Part shown: positions 12,890 to 24,338 of the stretch, piece by piece
Numbering within the stretch: position 1 is the first letter of the stretch
Layout of the letters: every line of letters starts with the position of its first letter
DNA from: Pleurotus djamor
Lineage: Eukaryota; Basidiomycota; Agaricomycetes; Agaricales; Pleurotaceae
Assembly (NCBI GenBank): GCA_029747585.1
Contig: JAPEVF010000070.1
Span: forward strand, 1-64,000
Length of the DNA: 64,000 nucleotides
Direction: 5' to 3'
Notes under the pieces: generated by a model
Told to the model about the DNA's origin: nothing
What the model saw: the letters and a program-made list of their open reading frames with translations, nothing else
The model's database searches: none
Made by a program: the position numbers and the translations under genes

Positions 12890-13200
12890 TCCCATAGATA
12901 GCGTACACCAGGTACGAACCAAGTTATAGCGGTGATTGGTGAGTAGCATCCATGTCTGAAACGTCAGCGACTGATATCAATTACACAGGTAATCGTCGTC
13001 GTCCTTTCTCGGCTTTTCACAGAAGTGCCAACACACCGGCGCCGGCGACGCAGATGGCCTCAAGGTGAAGGAACAGAAGGGAGAGGAGAGCGACCAAGCA
13101 GCTCCAAGTGAGTGATCCTACCCGCACACTTGTAACGTTTGGCTTATTTCTATCTCTTTGAATAGCTGTGAGATTGCTCGAACGGGTCGTTTCGATGAGC
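12890..13200 (+). pseudogene. decayed tandem copy of the small membrane protein gene
   Basis: Homology to 11610-11920 is visible at DNA level. The block AGCGGTGATTGGT with a following donor site recurs at about 12927. The next exon again begins at an acceptor CACAG and encodes a short run of Ile/Val, but part of the transmembrane stretch is missing and the frame shifts into Arg/Pro-rich sequence. The exon ends at the same place with CAA-GTGAGT (about 13109). Intron positions match, so this is a DNA duplicate rather than a retrocopy. No intact signal peptide or start is found. Confidence 0.5.
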
Positions 13201-13471
13201 GCAGTCTGCCTATTGAAGTGGAACGCGAACGAGGTCTGAGACGCTGACAATTGGGAACGACGCACCAACGGGGGTCTTCACATTGTACCTAACGTCTGTC
13301 ACAATGAAAAATGACCATAAGGATTCAAGCCGCTCGCCTTTAGACTGCGCTAGAGATGGATATTACGGGAGCCATGGGCGTGGTCGACTGGACTCCGGAG
13401 ATAGGGTGGTGACGATGGTTTGGACAAGTCTCCTGTGGAATAAGGATAACCCCTGAGTACGAGAAGAGTGG

Positions 13472-15039
13472 ATGAACCTCACCTACGCCTCGTGGCACAA
13501 CAAGAGCATGAACGGTTCGTCCTCATCGACGGATCGCGTACTCTCAACGCCGGAGCTTCTCCTCGAAATCTTTCGAAGTACGAGTTTAAGCGACCATGCA
13601 ACTTGTGTCCGAGTCTGTCGGCGTTGGTTTGGTATCCTTGTGGAGGGGCTCTGGCGAAGTGTCCCAATGACGGCGGTGATGGGTCTTTTGATTGTACCTG
13701 GCCAGAAAAAGGTAAGTATTGAACACAGATAGATGCAACCCACAAAACTCACTTGTAACTTGGAAAGAACCGAAAACGGAGTCTAGACCTCCCATCTTTG
13801 AAGAGGTACTCACATTTTGTACGAGAACTCAAGGATGGTTACCGAACTTTCCCTGAATGCAGCTTGGGGAAAACCATCCCTACTCCAGACCTCACGCAGC
13901 CGCCTCTGCTTCCCAACCTCCGGAGTTTGGATTCGTATAATTTCAATCCGGACATCTTTCGTCTTTTCGCGAATTCTTCCGTTGAACAAGCGTACGTGGG
14001 TCTCGAATGCGGCGCAGACAACAGCAGTAACATTCCTATGCTCAAGAACGTCAGCTCGAGAATGCCCAATCTGAAAAGACTTACCTTGGCCAGCATGACT
14101 GGTCATGTCTGTCAAGACAGCGCTGAAACGCTCACGGATATGTGTCGCGGCTTGCCCCTTCTTGAATACCTGGTAACACCAGGGATATGGCTGCTCCCTC
14201 AATGCGCAGCTGTGGGCCCTTTGCTTGCCTCGCTCACGGCGCTCCACATCACCATGTCCGACATTGGAGGGTATGACGGGACGATGCTATATCAGTACCG
14301 CGATTCCTTCCCACAATTCTCGATTTCCCACTTCCCATCGTTACGTTTGTTGACGGTCACCATCCGCTATGATATGTGCCGCTCTTATATCCTTGTGAAC
14401 ACGAATATCATGACCCAGTTGACGGAACTGAAGTTGGAGACCGTACGCACCGAGGGGGAAGATTCATTTCGAGAGACGTTGAACATGATCCCAACCGCCT
14501 GTCCAAACCTCGAATCCCTTCGATGCTCGAAACCAACAAGTCGAGCCCTCCAAGGTTCGCCCCTTACCTATGATACTATCAAGCTTCTCCGACGCATCCC
14601 GTCTCTACGCGTGGTGGAGATCACGGTCGCGTTCCCTATCAAGCTCTCAGTCGACGATTTCGTCTTGATCTTCAGACAGCTCAAGAACCTCACCTACCTC
14701 CGAATATCCTCGCCAGACCACCTTCCTACCATCACGTTTGAACATCTCGAAAGTATTATACCTCGGGCGCGCCACCTTGAGCAATTGGCTGTTGATCTGA
14801 TCCCTCTAAAACTTCAAGCTGTGGGAGATCGTCGCAGATCTGTGGAAATGGACGAGCGGTTCCAGATGTTAAGGAGGGTTGAAAGTACCAGCTCGATGAG
14901 TTTGGATATCAGGTCGCTCAGCGGAGATATCGGGGCGACGACACGTCGGTTAAAGGGAATCCTACCCGTCGATTGTATGTTCGACCATGGGGACCATCCA
15001 TTCTGGATGAAGGTCGCGTCAATGCTGGCGGTAGTCTGA
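13472..15039 (+). CDS. F-box / leucine-rich-repeat protein 2
   Basis: Paralog of the gene at 8847. Exon 1 (13472-13711) holds the F-box segment (STPELLLEIFRS, VCVRVCRRWFG-like, LWRSV). A 56-nt intron leads to exon 2 (13768-15039). The total is about 503 residues. Leucine-rich units such as LPNLRSLDSY, MPNLKRLTLA and CPNLESLRC follow, and the C-terminal block ends ILPVDCMFDHGDHPFW, matching ILPSDCDLDLGEHPFW of the first gene. It is a likely SCF adaptor with unknown target. Start and splice were chosen because the frame is continuous and the same intron position exists in both paralogs. Confidence 0.82.
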
Positions 15040-15177
15040 CCCTATTAGTGGGACTGTTGTTTATGAATCTGTGATATTAAGACCAACAATAAGCATTCAA
15101 AGCGAGGGATACACGAGAAAAGTCGGCACAAAAAGCGCAAGAGCAACAAAAGTAATACTTGGAGGTCGAGTCAACGT

Positions 15178-16709
15178 CTAATCGGAATTGCTACCACTTC
15201 CGTCATTTGGAGAGGTCGAATTTGTGTTGTTCCCCTCCGTGGATGGTGGCGGAAACCTGTGAACGAAAGCGAGTTTAAGAGCTGGGGTCGGATAATGGGC
15301 GGTAAAGGGAAACATACTGAAACCCGTTTAGCTTCTCAACCATCGCGAAACCTTCACCGCGGTCAACAAAATCCAACAAGATAAAATTTGGTGCCCTGTT
15401 TCCTGCTAGGGGAGCGCAAAGGTCTACGTTGGCTTCAATTCTGACGAAATTTGAATGTATGCAGGGAAGAAGGATGGCTTAACACGCACGAGGTGATACT
15501 ATTGGTGGTATCCGCGTGGAGGGGATCGCTGACAATGACCCCATCTCCAACAGGTAAAATGTTCACGTTCAATGAATGATTGATGAGGTACATGTGATCT
15601 TCAACCTGCAGAGGACCACTTATGCGGTTCACCGAGCAAGGGAATGTGGGATCGGTGACGCTGAAGGGTGTCTCCCAGATCTACAAGGGAATCTTCAGCA
15701 GGGAAATCGGCGACAAATAAAGCAACGCTACCATGGCGAATTCCGGTAAGATGGCTGGATTCTGGATGGGTGCCGCACCAGCATCGAAGAAGACCACCAG
15801 ACGCTTGCCTGATTCGATCATGCTTCCGAGTGTAGGCCAATCATCACGGCGGATCGGGATGTTGGAAGCCGGAGGCGCGAATACTAAATCATCTAGACCT
15901 TGATTACTTGAACACGACTGCGTCAGGGACTTTTGAAACGAAGGTATCGAGGGACTTACCAGCATTTGTGAAGACATCTTTCCATGGGCCAGCGACGGTG
16001 ATGCCTTCTGGATTTGTGAATAGGAGGGTAAGGACCTCGTTCGGGTGGGTATCGAGGAAGGATTTGACGATGCGAAGATACGAAAGAACAGTCCCGCCGT
16101 CAAAGAGGCTCTGCAAAAGAAGTGAGGTGGCAAGTAGATAAAAGTTCTTCAGGTGACCTACACAAGCTTTGAAAGTGCAGTTCATGGAATTAAAATGGGT
16201 GGGCAATCAATAACGCGAAGACGGCACATACAGGTGTGGCAGAAATGCAGAATACCGTCATTTCTCGACGCGTTTGTGAGCTCGATATACTCAAGCGTGA
16301 TAAGCAGAGAACTCACAGATGAGACTGGGCCTGGAGCAAGCGTACTCCGAGGTCCAATTGTTGCGTTATGTTGACGGCTTGGTCTCGCGCCACTAGGGGA
16401 ACTAGTAAGCCTCCCTCCACGATCTAAGTACTTGGGGGAACTCACATGCGAGTGGGTTCGAGGAAAATGCAAAGGAATCATGGGACCCAAGAAAGGTGAT
16501 ATTCCCATAGCTTCGGTCGCAGAGTTCTGCATGGCCGTTGCAAATCGCGGCTCTGGAGAGTGACACAAATGAAAAGGCGACTCCGACAAAGGAAATGGTA
16601 TCACCTGGATGACTTACCGCCGTTGGATAGGCACCCCCAGCACGATATGCGTCAAAGCTAAGACTCCTAGTGGAACCACACACCGTTTCCATGAGCCTAC
16701 GCCTTGCAT
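15178..16709 (-). CDS. secreted PLC-X-like phosphodiesterase
   Basis: A TIM-barrel protein of the PI-PLC X-domain-like superfamily found in fungal secretomes. The ATG at 16709 opens a signal peptide (RCVVPLGVLALTHIVLG) that is in frame only if the first intron (GTAAGT..CCAG) is removed. The mature start CNGHAELCDRSYGN is followed by FLGSHDSFA, which has the His-Asp pair of the barrel. HFCHT supplies the second conserved His and is followed by SLFDGGTVLSYL. Later segments include LTLLFTNPEG, RLVVFFDAG, IWETPFSVTD and the tail FILLDFVDRG. It ends in a Ser/Asn/Thr-rich tail at TAG 15180-15178. About eight exons are needed, including one of only 5 nt at 16162-16166. The substrate is unknown; many relatives lack proven PLC activity. 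Confidence 0.8.
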
Positions 16710-17077
16710 GGGGTCTGGTTGAGAGGTTTCCAACGACCGGCGAGCTTCAGACTGTAGACATCCAGACTAAGCTGTCCCTTGTAGTGAAGTTGTGGTAGGT
16801 ATTGCCCTTGAAGAGGCCAGGTAACCAAGAACGGTCGACGATTCCCATAAGTAAGACAGCGGATTTAAGCGTCATGATCGCGAACTGACTGTAGTGGGAA
16901 GAAGATAAAATGGACTCGAAGTCTCGGAACGGGACAACCGATTTGTTTATAACCCAAGCCATCGGCTTGGCCTTCAAGCTTCAAGTTTTCCAGGTCTCGC
17001 CGAAGTCGTGTTCTGAGTACGGGAGCATAATAAGATTAGGAAGATGACAAGGTTGATAAAGTAGGTATAAAGTAGAT

Positions 17078-19499
17078 TATGGTTGGAGGTTGTTATCATT
17101 CGTTCCTTGGGTAAGAGGTCGGGGACGGCTGCCTTCATACAACGGACACAACTCATCCCAGGCGGCTGTCCACACATCAGTACTGAGGAAACACGTAGAA
17201 AGTATGCCGACATACCGGGCACGGGGTTAGCAGCAGATGTTCCCTCTGGGTCCTCGGCAAATACAGCCGCGAAACCTCTGAAGAACGCGAAAAAAAATCA
17301 GTAAAGGCAATGAAAATAGACGTTGGACTCACAGTTCGAGATGGAAATCGATATGGCTATAACGAGATATCAAGTCAGCGACCTTAGGGTGGTTAATAGA
17401 GTTGGTGACTCACCAGTGAAGGAACCAAGGACCTGGGTTATCAGTTTCAAATCGGATAACGACATTATCGCCAGCCGTGGTACCCAAGGCAACTACATCA
17501 CGTCGGACAGCATTGTCCCAGTTGAGTTGCGTAGTACCAGCGCTCTTGACGACGTAGAACGAGTGCTGGAAAGGTGAACAGATCAGTTGGGCGCAAATCT
17601 GATAGACAGGCTGTCACGTACACCGTGAAGATGGATGGGATGCTGAGGTGAGGGTGGGTCAGTATTGATAAGAAAGAGGGGTACGCGGGTGGTTACTCAC
17701 CGGTCCAGCGAGTGCAAGTGGGAGAAGAGTAAGTTCGACTACTTTGTTGCGCTCCAGGGTGTACACACTCCCAGAAGGAAGCAAGTCCTGGGGTGTGTGA
17801 GCACCGGATAGGATCTGTAACAGAACGGGGACATCTACACAATTGTTGAATTTCAGTCAATTATCGAAGCCACCGCGAAGTCAACAAAGAACTCACTGGG
17901 TGGAACAAAAGTGACGTTGTTGACAGCGAAGAGCGCGTTCGCTGCGTCGAAGGCGAAATTCAACGGAATGTTGATGTCAGCGGCCCCTAGTGTATGTGTT
18001 CCAGGGACGGTTGGGTTTGTAAGGGCAACAAGATCTTGTTCCCTGAGAGGGATTTGCGGCGTGGCAAGTTGGGTCGTAGGTTCCTCTACAGGTGCGGTAT
18101 TGTAGCGTAAGATGGCCGAGTTAATTCCACCATCGAAACCAGCGATCGAGGAAGCTGGGTTCGGATTACCACGGATCCAATAATTTCCGATATCTTGGTC
18201 AGCCGTGAGGACGATGGAATAACGTTGTCCGGCGAAAATGCGGAGGGCGTCGACAGTGTGCGGTTGGGTACTCTCGCCGTCAGCTTCGATGATTGTGAAG
18301 TTATGTCCATCAATGGCGAAGTCAAACCACGGATCGCACGCAATGCTGACGAGACGAATGCGATATCGGCTGCCTTTCTCCACATTCATCACGAAAAGGT
18401 CTGCGGTGGGATCATCCCTGAAGCGACCCTTCCCGTTGAACAAGGTCGAATCAGCAGAAGGAGGACCACCTTCCTACAAGATTAAGCGAGTGTCAGGGAG
18501 GCAGTTAACTTAAAAGGTAAAAGGAACGAACCTGAGGCGAAGGAACGTGGTACCAGTCACCAATGGTCAAAACGGTCGACTCATCGTCGACATCGTACAT
18601 ATTCTTGATGTCGAAGTCAAGCAACGACGATCGGATATAGTCTAAGGACATACCTTATGGGGATCGTTGGGGTCATAGACAACGAAAGCTCCGCGGAGCC
18701 CATCGCAGTATTGCAAACCTAGGTGGGAATGGTACCTGTAACGCGTCAAGCATTGGTCTGAACCTATCCACGGACGCGAAATCTCACCAGAAAGTACCAG
18801 CTTGATCAGGTACGTTGAAATCGTACCTACGCGGGAGATAGAGTTAACCATACGCGTCTTAGTGCCAAACAGGTATCGCCATGGACACGCACAGGAAGGA
18901 GTGATCAGGTATGATGGGACACTGCGTCACCATCGCTGGGCCTATACAGATATTGGTCAGAGACACCAACGCCCGAGGAGAATGACAACGAGTTACCGTC
19001 AGCCCAGTTAGTCCCTTTCTGGAAGAGACCGTGCCAATGCTACGGGGAGGTATGAGTTGCTGAGGATTTGCCGCGAAGATAACGCGAAGCGACTCACAAT
19101 ACTCGTGTCGATGTCCATTTGAGTATCAGAGAGCTGGTTGATAACGTTTATCCGGAAGTTATCTCCCTAAAGGGAGTATTAGGCGAGCAGGAAGGAAGCG
19201 GCGGCGACATCTAATTACCTTATTTCCTCGAATGAGGGGGCCGGGAAAGGTTCCAGCAGCGAGGACAGTGCTAGAATATTTTGAGAGATAGCCCTTGCAC
19301 GATGTCGTTGTCACTCACGGGCGTGTTGTACCATCTAACAAGAGGGGGTTGAGTGAAGAGATAGAGAACACAGAGGCGAGCGCGACATACCAGGAGCTAA
19401 GTCCATGTTGACGATGGGTAAGTCTGCGACAGGACCGATGGCGGCATGTGCCGTCAAAGCGGCTGCAGACACGACGAGGGAGAGAGTCAGAAGAGTCAT
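17078..19499 (-). CDS. laccase 2 (blue multicopper oxidase), secreted
   Basis: Second laccase of the window. ATG 19499-19497 opens the signal peptide [19 protein letters not shown]; a GTG further upstream is not a start. Copper signatures after splicing are [38 protein letters not shown] joined to HSFYVV, and [18 protein letters not shown]. The axial residue is again Phe. The [13 protein letters not shown] and [15 protein letters not shown] regions align with laccase 1. It ends at TAA 17080-17078 after a short polar tail. Intron positions largely match laccase 1, but the FLHC coding block is uninterrupted on its 5' side here. Extracellular phenol oxidation, lignin or humus turnover, or pigment formation are possible roles. 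Confidence 0.93.
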
Positions 19500-19540
19500 G
19501 GCGAGGAACCTGAGGATAGAGAAACACCTCACCGGCGAAG

Positions 19541-19548
19541 CTTATATA
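19541..19548 (-). promoter_or_regulatory. TATA box of laccase 2
   Basis: TATATAAG on the minus strand about 45 bp upstream of the ATG, matching the layout at laccase 1. Confidence 0.55.
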
Positions 19549-19699
19549 CTGTACGAGCAAAAAGCAAAGCGCCTCAGAAGGAGGCAATATCGCCAGATTG
19601 GACGGACATCGGGTTCTTGGGAACTTTGATCGAAAGCCGGGGATCCAGAAGGGGAATTGGGACGGCACAATTCTATTTGTTTGACTCGTCTACATAGTA

Positions 19700-20984
19700 A
19701 ACTTGGCACACAGCAGAGCCGAACAGGATGAGGCTCCACACGTGTGCGCTGAAACGAACACAGGCCTATTCAATTGAATGAAGGGGAGAGAAGATAGCTG
19801 GATGCTCACCACCATGTAATCCGCAAAACAGTCAAATCGTTCAAGCGTCTATCACTGGAGTGGAGCCATTTTCTATGCAAGGCAGTTACCCCGCCGCCCA
19901 TAAAACGTTCCATGATGTAAAGACGGCTTTGTTTCGTCCTAACCCATTAGTGTGGTTCAGACCACCAAGAAAGAGGCCATTGTTCTTGGTCTCTGTCGCT
20001 GCGCTTCAGTTCCTTCGGGGTTAGCGATGCCTGGATGAGTCGATGGATATCTACAAGGTGGCGGCCACATTAGTTGATGATCCGTCATAACGGATGAGAA
20101 ACGGTAAGCAAACGACATACCACGATGAGTAACAGTGTTGTAAGCCGAGGTTCGTGACAGCTAAGGCCGTCCTGAGACCGCGTGGTTGATCTCCATGTAC
20201 ATATCTGATGGACATAACAACTCGACGAGCGCGCTCATTCTCGTTACGGCCAAGCACATCGAGGATCATTACCACGAGTGCTCGGGCTGAGAACACCGCA
20301 GAATTGAGGACTCATGTAATGCTAGGGAGTAAAGGAGTTATGATCAAGAACCCAACGGAGGGGACAACAAACTCACTGACCAAGAGGGAGTACGCCGCAA
20401 AGAAGACGCGTTCTGTGGTGCGCAGAAACCGCATCAAACATTGATCGGCCGTGACCCAAGGTATGGGTGATGACTTTATCCATGTTCGAGTCCTTTTGAC
20501 CTGCTTCGGAAGGAGAGTCTCGAAAGGTTTTGGGATCCTGAGGCCTGAGGGTCATTGAGCATGTTGAGTGGTCAATGTTTTGAAAAAGTCGCGTTTGTCA
20601 CGCGGTGTCACAATAGAATGGGTTCATGTGACTTTCTATAGGGACGCTCCTAAGCTCCTCTTTGAATAACATTTCCTACAAGCGTAAGGTACGTATCAGA
20701 CCACGTACACGAGCAGCCACGTTAGGCATCAAGCTTCAAAGCTGAACCCGTCATGCCGGAAGAAAGCTGGTGCAGGAGCAAGCTATCCCTATTTTAACTG
20801 GGGCCTTATCGTGGTCGTATCGATCCGCAAAGCAACTGATAGGTCAGAGTATGTCGGAAAATCAAGTCCGCAGCTCGTTATTCTTCCTCTTGTACAACCA
20901 TCTATCAGTCGAATCTAGTGATAGCAGGTCAGAGAATTACACGAAATCCGTATAGAGTAGAACACTGGCTGACACATACCAGCG
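19700..20984. other. intergenic, possible gene remnants
   Basis: Laccase 2 upstream region followed by frames with some hydrophobic stretches on the minus strand (20450-20050). These look like pieces of a decayed membrane protein but cannot be joined into a model. A short AGGCCTGAGG motif occurs at 20538-20551. No gene is supported. Confidence 0.35.
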
Positions 20985-21649
20985 ATGATCGGTTTCCATG
21001 TCCTCCTTCAATCTTCCATGGAATCAGCCTCGGCGATCGCATCGTTCCTTGAACAAGGTTCTGATCTGACCAAAGACGAGGCCGGCACCCTACAATGGAT
21101 TGCCGCAAAGTTTTCTTCGTCGTCAGAAGCGGCAGAGTTCTTGATCATTGACACATTTTCTGATGAAGCGGGCCGACAAGCTCATCTACAAGGGCAGTGT
21201 GGCGCAGAATTTGGGAAGCAGATCCCACCGTTGGTTTCTGCACCCCCTGCGTTGGAACCAGTGGTTTATCTCGCTAGCAAAGTCGTTCCAAACGCGCCGA
21301 TTACCTGTGGTCTTCAGGTGATGATCCAAGCAAAACCGGGGAGTGTGGACGCGGTACGAAATTTCTTAGTGGTATGTTTAGTTTACTTTGCTCCGGAAAC
21401 GCACTCGCTCAGTACCAATAGAACGCGCTACCTTCAGTCGAAGCCGAACCAGACACGTTGTTGTGGTATGCGATTGAGTTTCCAGGAAAGCCAGGGGTGT
21501 TTGCCATTGTCGATGGGTTTCCGTCAGAGTCCGGTCGGAAGACCCATCTCGAGGGCAAGGTAGCTGCTGCGTTATTCGGAGAAGGCTTGGAGTTGCTGAG
21601 CACGAGTCCAAATGTCAAGGAGTTTGAGATCATATCTGCTAAAGTATGA
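20985..21649 (+). CDS. two-repeat ABM-like (dimeric alpha-beta barrel) protein
   Basis: Two exons (20985-21371, 21422-21649) encode about 204 residues. Each half has the features of an antibiotic-biosynthesis-monooxygenase fold. The first half contains LQWIAAKF, FLIIDTFSDEAGRQAHLQG and LVSAPPALEP. The second contains LLWYAIEFPGKPGVFAIVDGF, SESGRKTHLEGKVA and LLSTSPNVKEF. Thus DxFxxExGRxxHLxG occurs twice. Family members act as small oxygenases or stress-related proteins; a cytosolic location is likely, as no signal or membrane segment is seen. A further upstream exon cannot be excluded, because AG directly precedes the ATG region. Confidence 0.65.
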
Positions 21650-21888
21650 AACGCACGGCACATACTCTACTTTACTTCTTTTTGACATTTCGAGTATGAA
21701 TTCTTTTTCATCCGCAATACCGCAATGTACGCTTGCCCCCCATAGAGTACCTGCAACCAGGCTTCACCGATGAATCGTTTTCTAAGGTGGAAGACAGGGA
21801 CACCCCCTATGTTGGAATTCGTTGGCGTCATAGTTGATGTACTTGGAGCACGACGCCGAACAACGATGTCATCACAGCCTACGAAAGG

Positions 21889-21896
21889 TATATAAA
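21889..21896 (+). promoter_or_regulatory. TATA box of CsbD-like gene 1
   Basis: TATATAAA about 76 bp upstream of ATG 21972. Half CRE-like sites (ATGACG on the minus strand near 21825, ATGACATC near 21867) lie further upstream. Confidence 0.5.
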
Positions 21897-21971
21897 TGCC
21901 TGGTCGCTTGGCAGGGGTGCGATCTAACATACCCCGCCTACAAGCCAAGCCAATCAATCAATCACCTTACC

Positions 21972-22599
21972 ATGTCCGGCGCCGACGTTCATCCTACTGC
22001 CATCGGAACTGGTGTCCAACCCAACACGTCTTCGAATACATCCTCTATGGAGCGCCTCCAGGAGAGCAGCACAAACGGTAGTAATCAGCCCAAAGGCGGC
22101 TTCGACGACGTCGAATATCCAGAACAAATACACTCTGGCGCGGTTGGTTATGGACCCATGTTCGCCCAAGGAGCAGTGAGTCGATTCCATTTCTAACCAA
22201 TCGATCATGGATTCATTACAAACAGACTTTCGAGGACAAACTCACCGGAATCAAAGAAGAAATCCGAGGAAAGCTGAAGCACAACCCAGAATTGGTGGCT
22301 CAGGTGCGTTTCTTGATTTCAGAGGCATGAGTGGATATTAACCGTAATGCCAGGGTAAGAAACGGCGAACGGGAGAGCTCAGACATGAGGAAGCCGAGAG
22401 AGAGGTACGCCCCATTGATAATAATAAATTTTTGGTGCCTAGTGCTAAGTTGGCGCCGAAGGATCGAGAAGAGAATCCGTTCGCCACTCCAAATGATAAA
22501 CAGTCCCAGTCGTCTGGCTCGCTCGAGGACAGTCAGAGGTCCCCGCGAGAACAGCGCCCAAACGCAGCGGGGTCCAATAACGAGGTATCCTTCGCGTAG
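21972..22599 (+). CDS. CsbD-like small protein 1
   Basis: Four exons are inferred: the first ends at AGGAGCA before GTGAGT (about 22173), then a short exon encoding TFEDKLTGIKEEIRGKLKHN, a third encoding KKRRTGELRHEEAER, and a last exon to TAG 22597-22599. The N-terminal half is disordered (Ser, Thr, Asn, Gly) and the C-terminal half is charged. The DKLxG...GKLKxNPELVxxG..RxxGELR pattern matches the CsbD-like segment of the gene at 39006. CsbD is a small bacterial general-stress family with many fungal relatives; the biochemical role is unknown. No membrane segment. Confidence 0.6.
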
Positions 22600-22904
22600 A
22601 CATGGAGTAATCACAAAGTAATAATGATTCTTGGAAGGGGAGTTGTAAATTAGGTGTGCGGGCTTCGTACGTAGCTCAGCGAATAAATCTTCGAAAAGTC
22701 CGAGAGGTCTTGGGTTCGCGTCACAATCCGCCCTCAAGCTGACGAATGATATGGGGGCGAGAACAAATGGCAGGTAGAATCCTGCGGGTCCAATGCAAAT
22801 GCGAGTGGTACAATTGCCTGGATCAGATTGCTGATAGGCCACTGGACCAGCAAAATGAGCGAGCGGATATCACCGAGAAAGCAGGGCACAGGGATTCTCG
22901 TAGC

Positions 22905-22968
22905 TGAAGCATGATGCATGATGCATGAAGGCTGAGCGCTGAGCGCTGAGGCCTTGAGGCCTGAGGAA
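22905..22968. repeat. short tandem and palindromic repeats
   Basis: Three overlapping GATGCATG units (about 22909-22927) are followed by GCTGAGCGCTGAGCGCTGAG and GGCCTTGAGGCCTGAGG. These are compact, palindrome-rich intergenic repeats. The AGGCCT part is shared with 8768-8793 and 20538-20551. Confidence 0.6.
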
Positions 22969-24082
22969 AGAGGAGTCCACATGAAAGGACCCTGTTGCAT
23001 TCCTTGTAATTCAGAGATGGTTAGCTCACGAACTGGATCGCAAACTGGATTCGTGTTCGCCAAAGACCCAGAGGCTTATGGCAAATCGTCGAGTGAAGTG
23101 GCAGGGTCGTGGTTGCCTTCAGTAAATCCCAAGAGCCTAGCTCAGATTCAGAGTGTATCAAAGTAAAGAAGAAACTAAACAAAGGCACTTACGGTTCAGG
23201 TCGAGCTCGACCACTGAATCCATCTTCTTCGAGGAGGTCTTCAGGGATTAGATAAACCGCTCTTTAATTCAGTTGGATGAATGATAAGCTTCGTATGTGC
23301 ATTTTCCTTCGAAGGGACACATTGAAAATCTGGAGATATGTAGAGATTGATATTGTAGACAGGAAAGCGACTTGAACGCAACTTGAACGAAGGCGTGACA
23401 AAAAAGGTCGAGTGTTACACAATTGTCACAGATTTGCTTCGAGCGCCTATCGAGTGGCATGGTTCTGCAACGATGACCACGGTGTTCAATGCGGTCGTGA
23501 TTCTGAATGTCTTCCCCCCATGACCCAATCTATACGCGCGGCGACGTAAGTGGCACGAACTTCTGACGGGGGGACTTCTGTGCGTGAGTCCTCCATAATC
23601 ACCCTGTGAAATGAGCACTTACCTAGCTGAGCCAGCCGCTAATTGTCAGCCAGCCTCACTTGGGCACGTTGACTCTAAGAGAGGTAACAAGCACTCCCAG
23701 GTCCGCAACGAGCCTCAAACGAGCCTCAAAAGAGACGGGGCTTCCGGCAGGAATAATTCCTACACTCTTGATAGCTTGTAAAATCCGGAGTCGAAGCCTT
23801 CAGGCTCGTGTCATCTTCGCTACCAAATTTTGAGCAAAATCGCGCCATGGAATATCTTCTCGATGAGGTCAGGATAAGGTCGCCGTTTGTAGCTCCTAGT
23901 GTCCCAGCTCAATGTCCCATTCCGTCGAGGACCGAGAACGTACAACGTATGCGCTGAATGTTGGTTGGTAAATCAGACGGCGACTTCAAAGTTCATTGGG
24001 AAGCGTATGTTGTCCAGCTTGAGCGCGGGTTTCAGCAGGCGGCGCATTTAGGGCTGGACTTGGGGGCGAGATGGTGAGCAAA
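22969..24082. other. intergenic, no supported gene
   Basis: Short open frames on both strands without domains. It lies between the 3' ends of CsbD-like gene 1 and the F-box/WD gene. Confidence 0.4.
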
Positions 24083-24338
24083 NNTTGTTACACTTCTATC
24101 CAANNCNNNTACAGTACGTCGCCGTTTGTCTTGAATCCATACAGTGCAGCTGAACCAATTATGTAATTGTGTAGCCCTCGAAGAACGTGCAGCGGCTGCC
24201 ATCCCCGGTGCCCCATCTGCTTCTAGCTCGCATGTAGTACACCGAGCCANAAGGATCGCAACAACAGCCTCGGGTACGCGGAGGAGAGTCAAACGGCATA
24301 TCGNCACGANTGANTNCCNNNGNCATACTCANACTCAN
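24083..24338. other. low-quality sequence with clustered N calls
   Basis: Two clusters of ambiguous bases (24083-24112 and 24250-24338, the latter with more than ten N) bracket readable sequence. They fall exactly on the C-terminal coding end of the F-box/WD gene, so its stop codon cannot be fixed. Confidence 0.85.

Noticed and set aside
12464..12908. Two overlapping minus-strand frames sharing the phrase LQRP
   Set aside because: The likeness is explained by the direct DNA repeat; no coding signature.
22655..22735. tRNA-like stretch with TAGCTCAGCGA and GGGTTCGCGTC
   Set aside because: Spacing before the D-arm is wrong, the T-stem has a mismatch, and no anticodon stem forms; not called as a tRNA.
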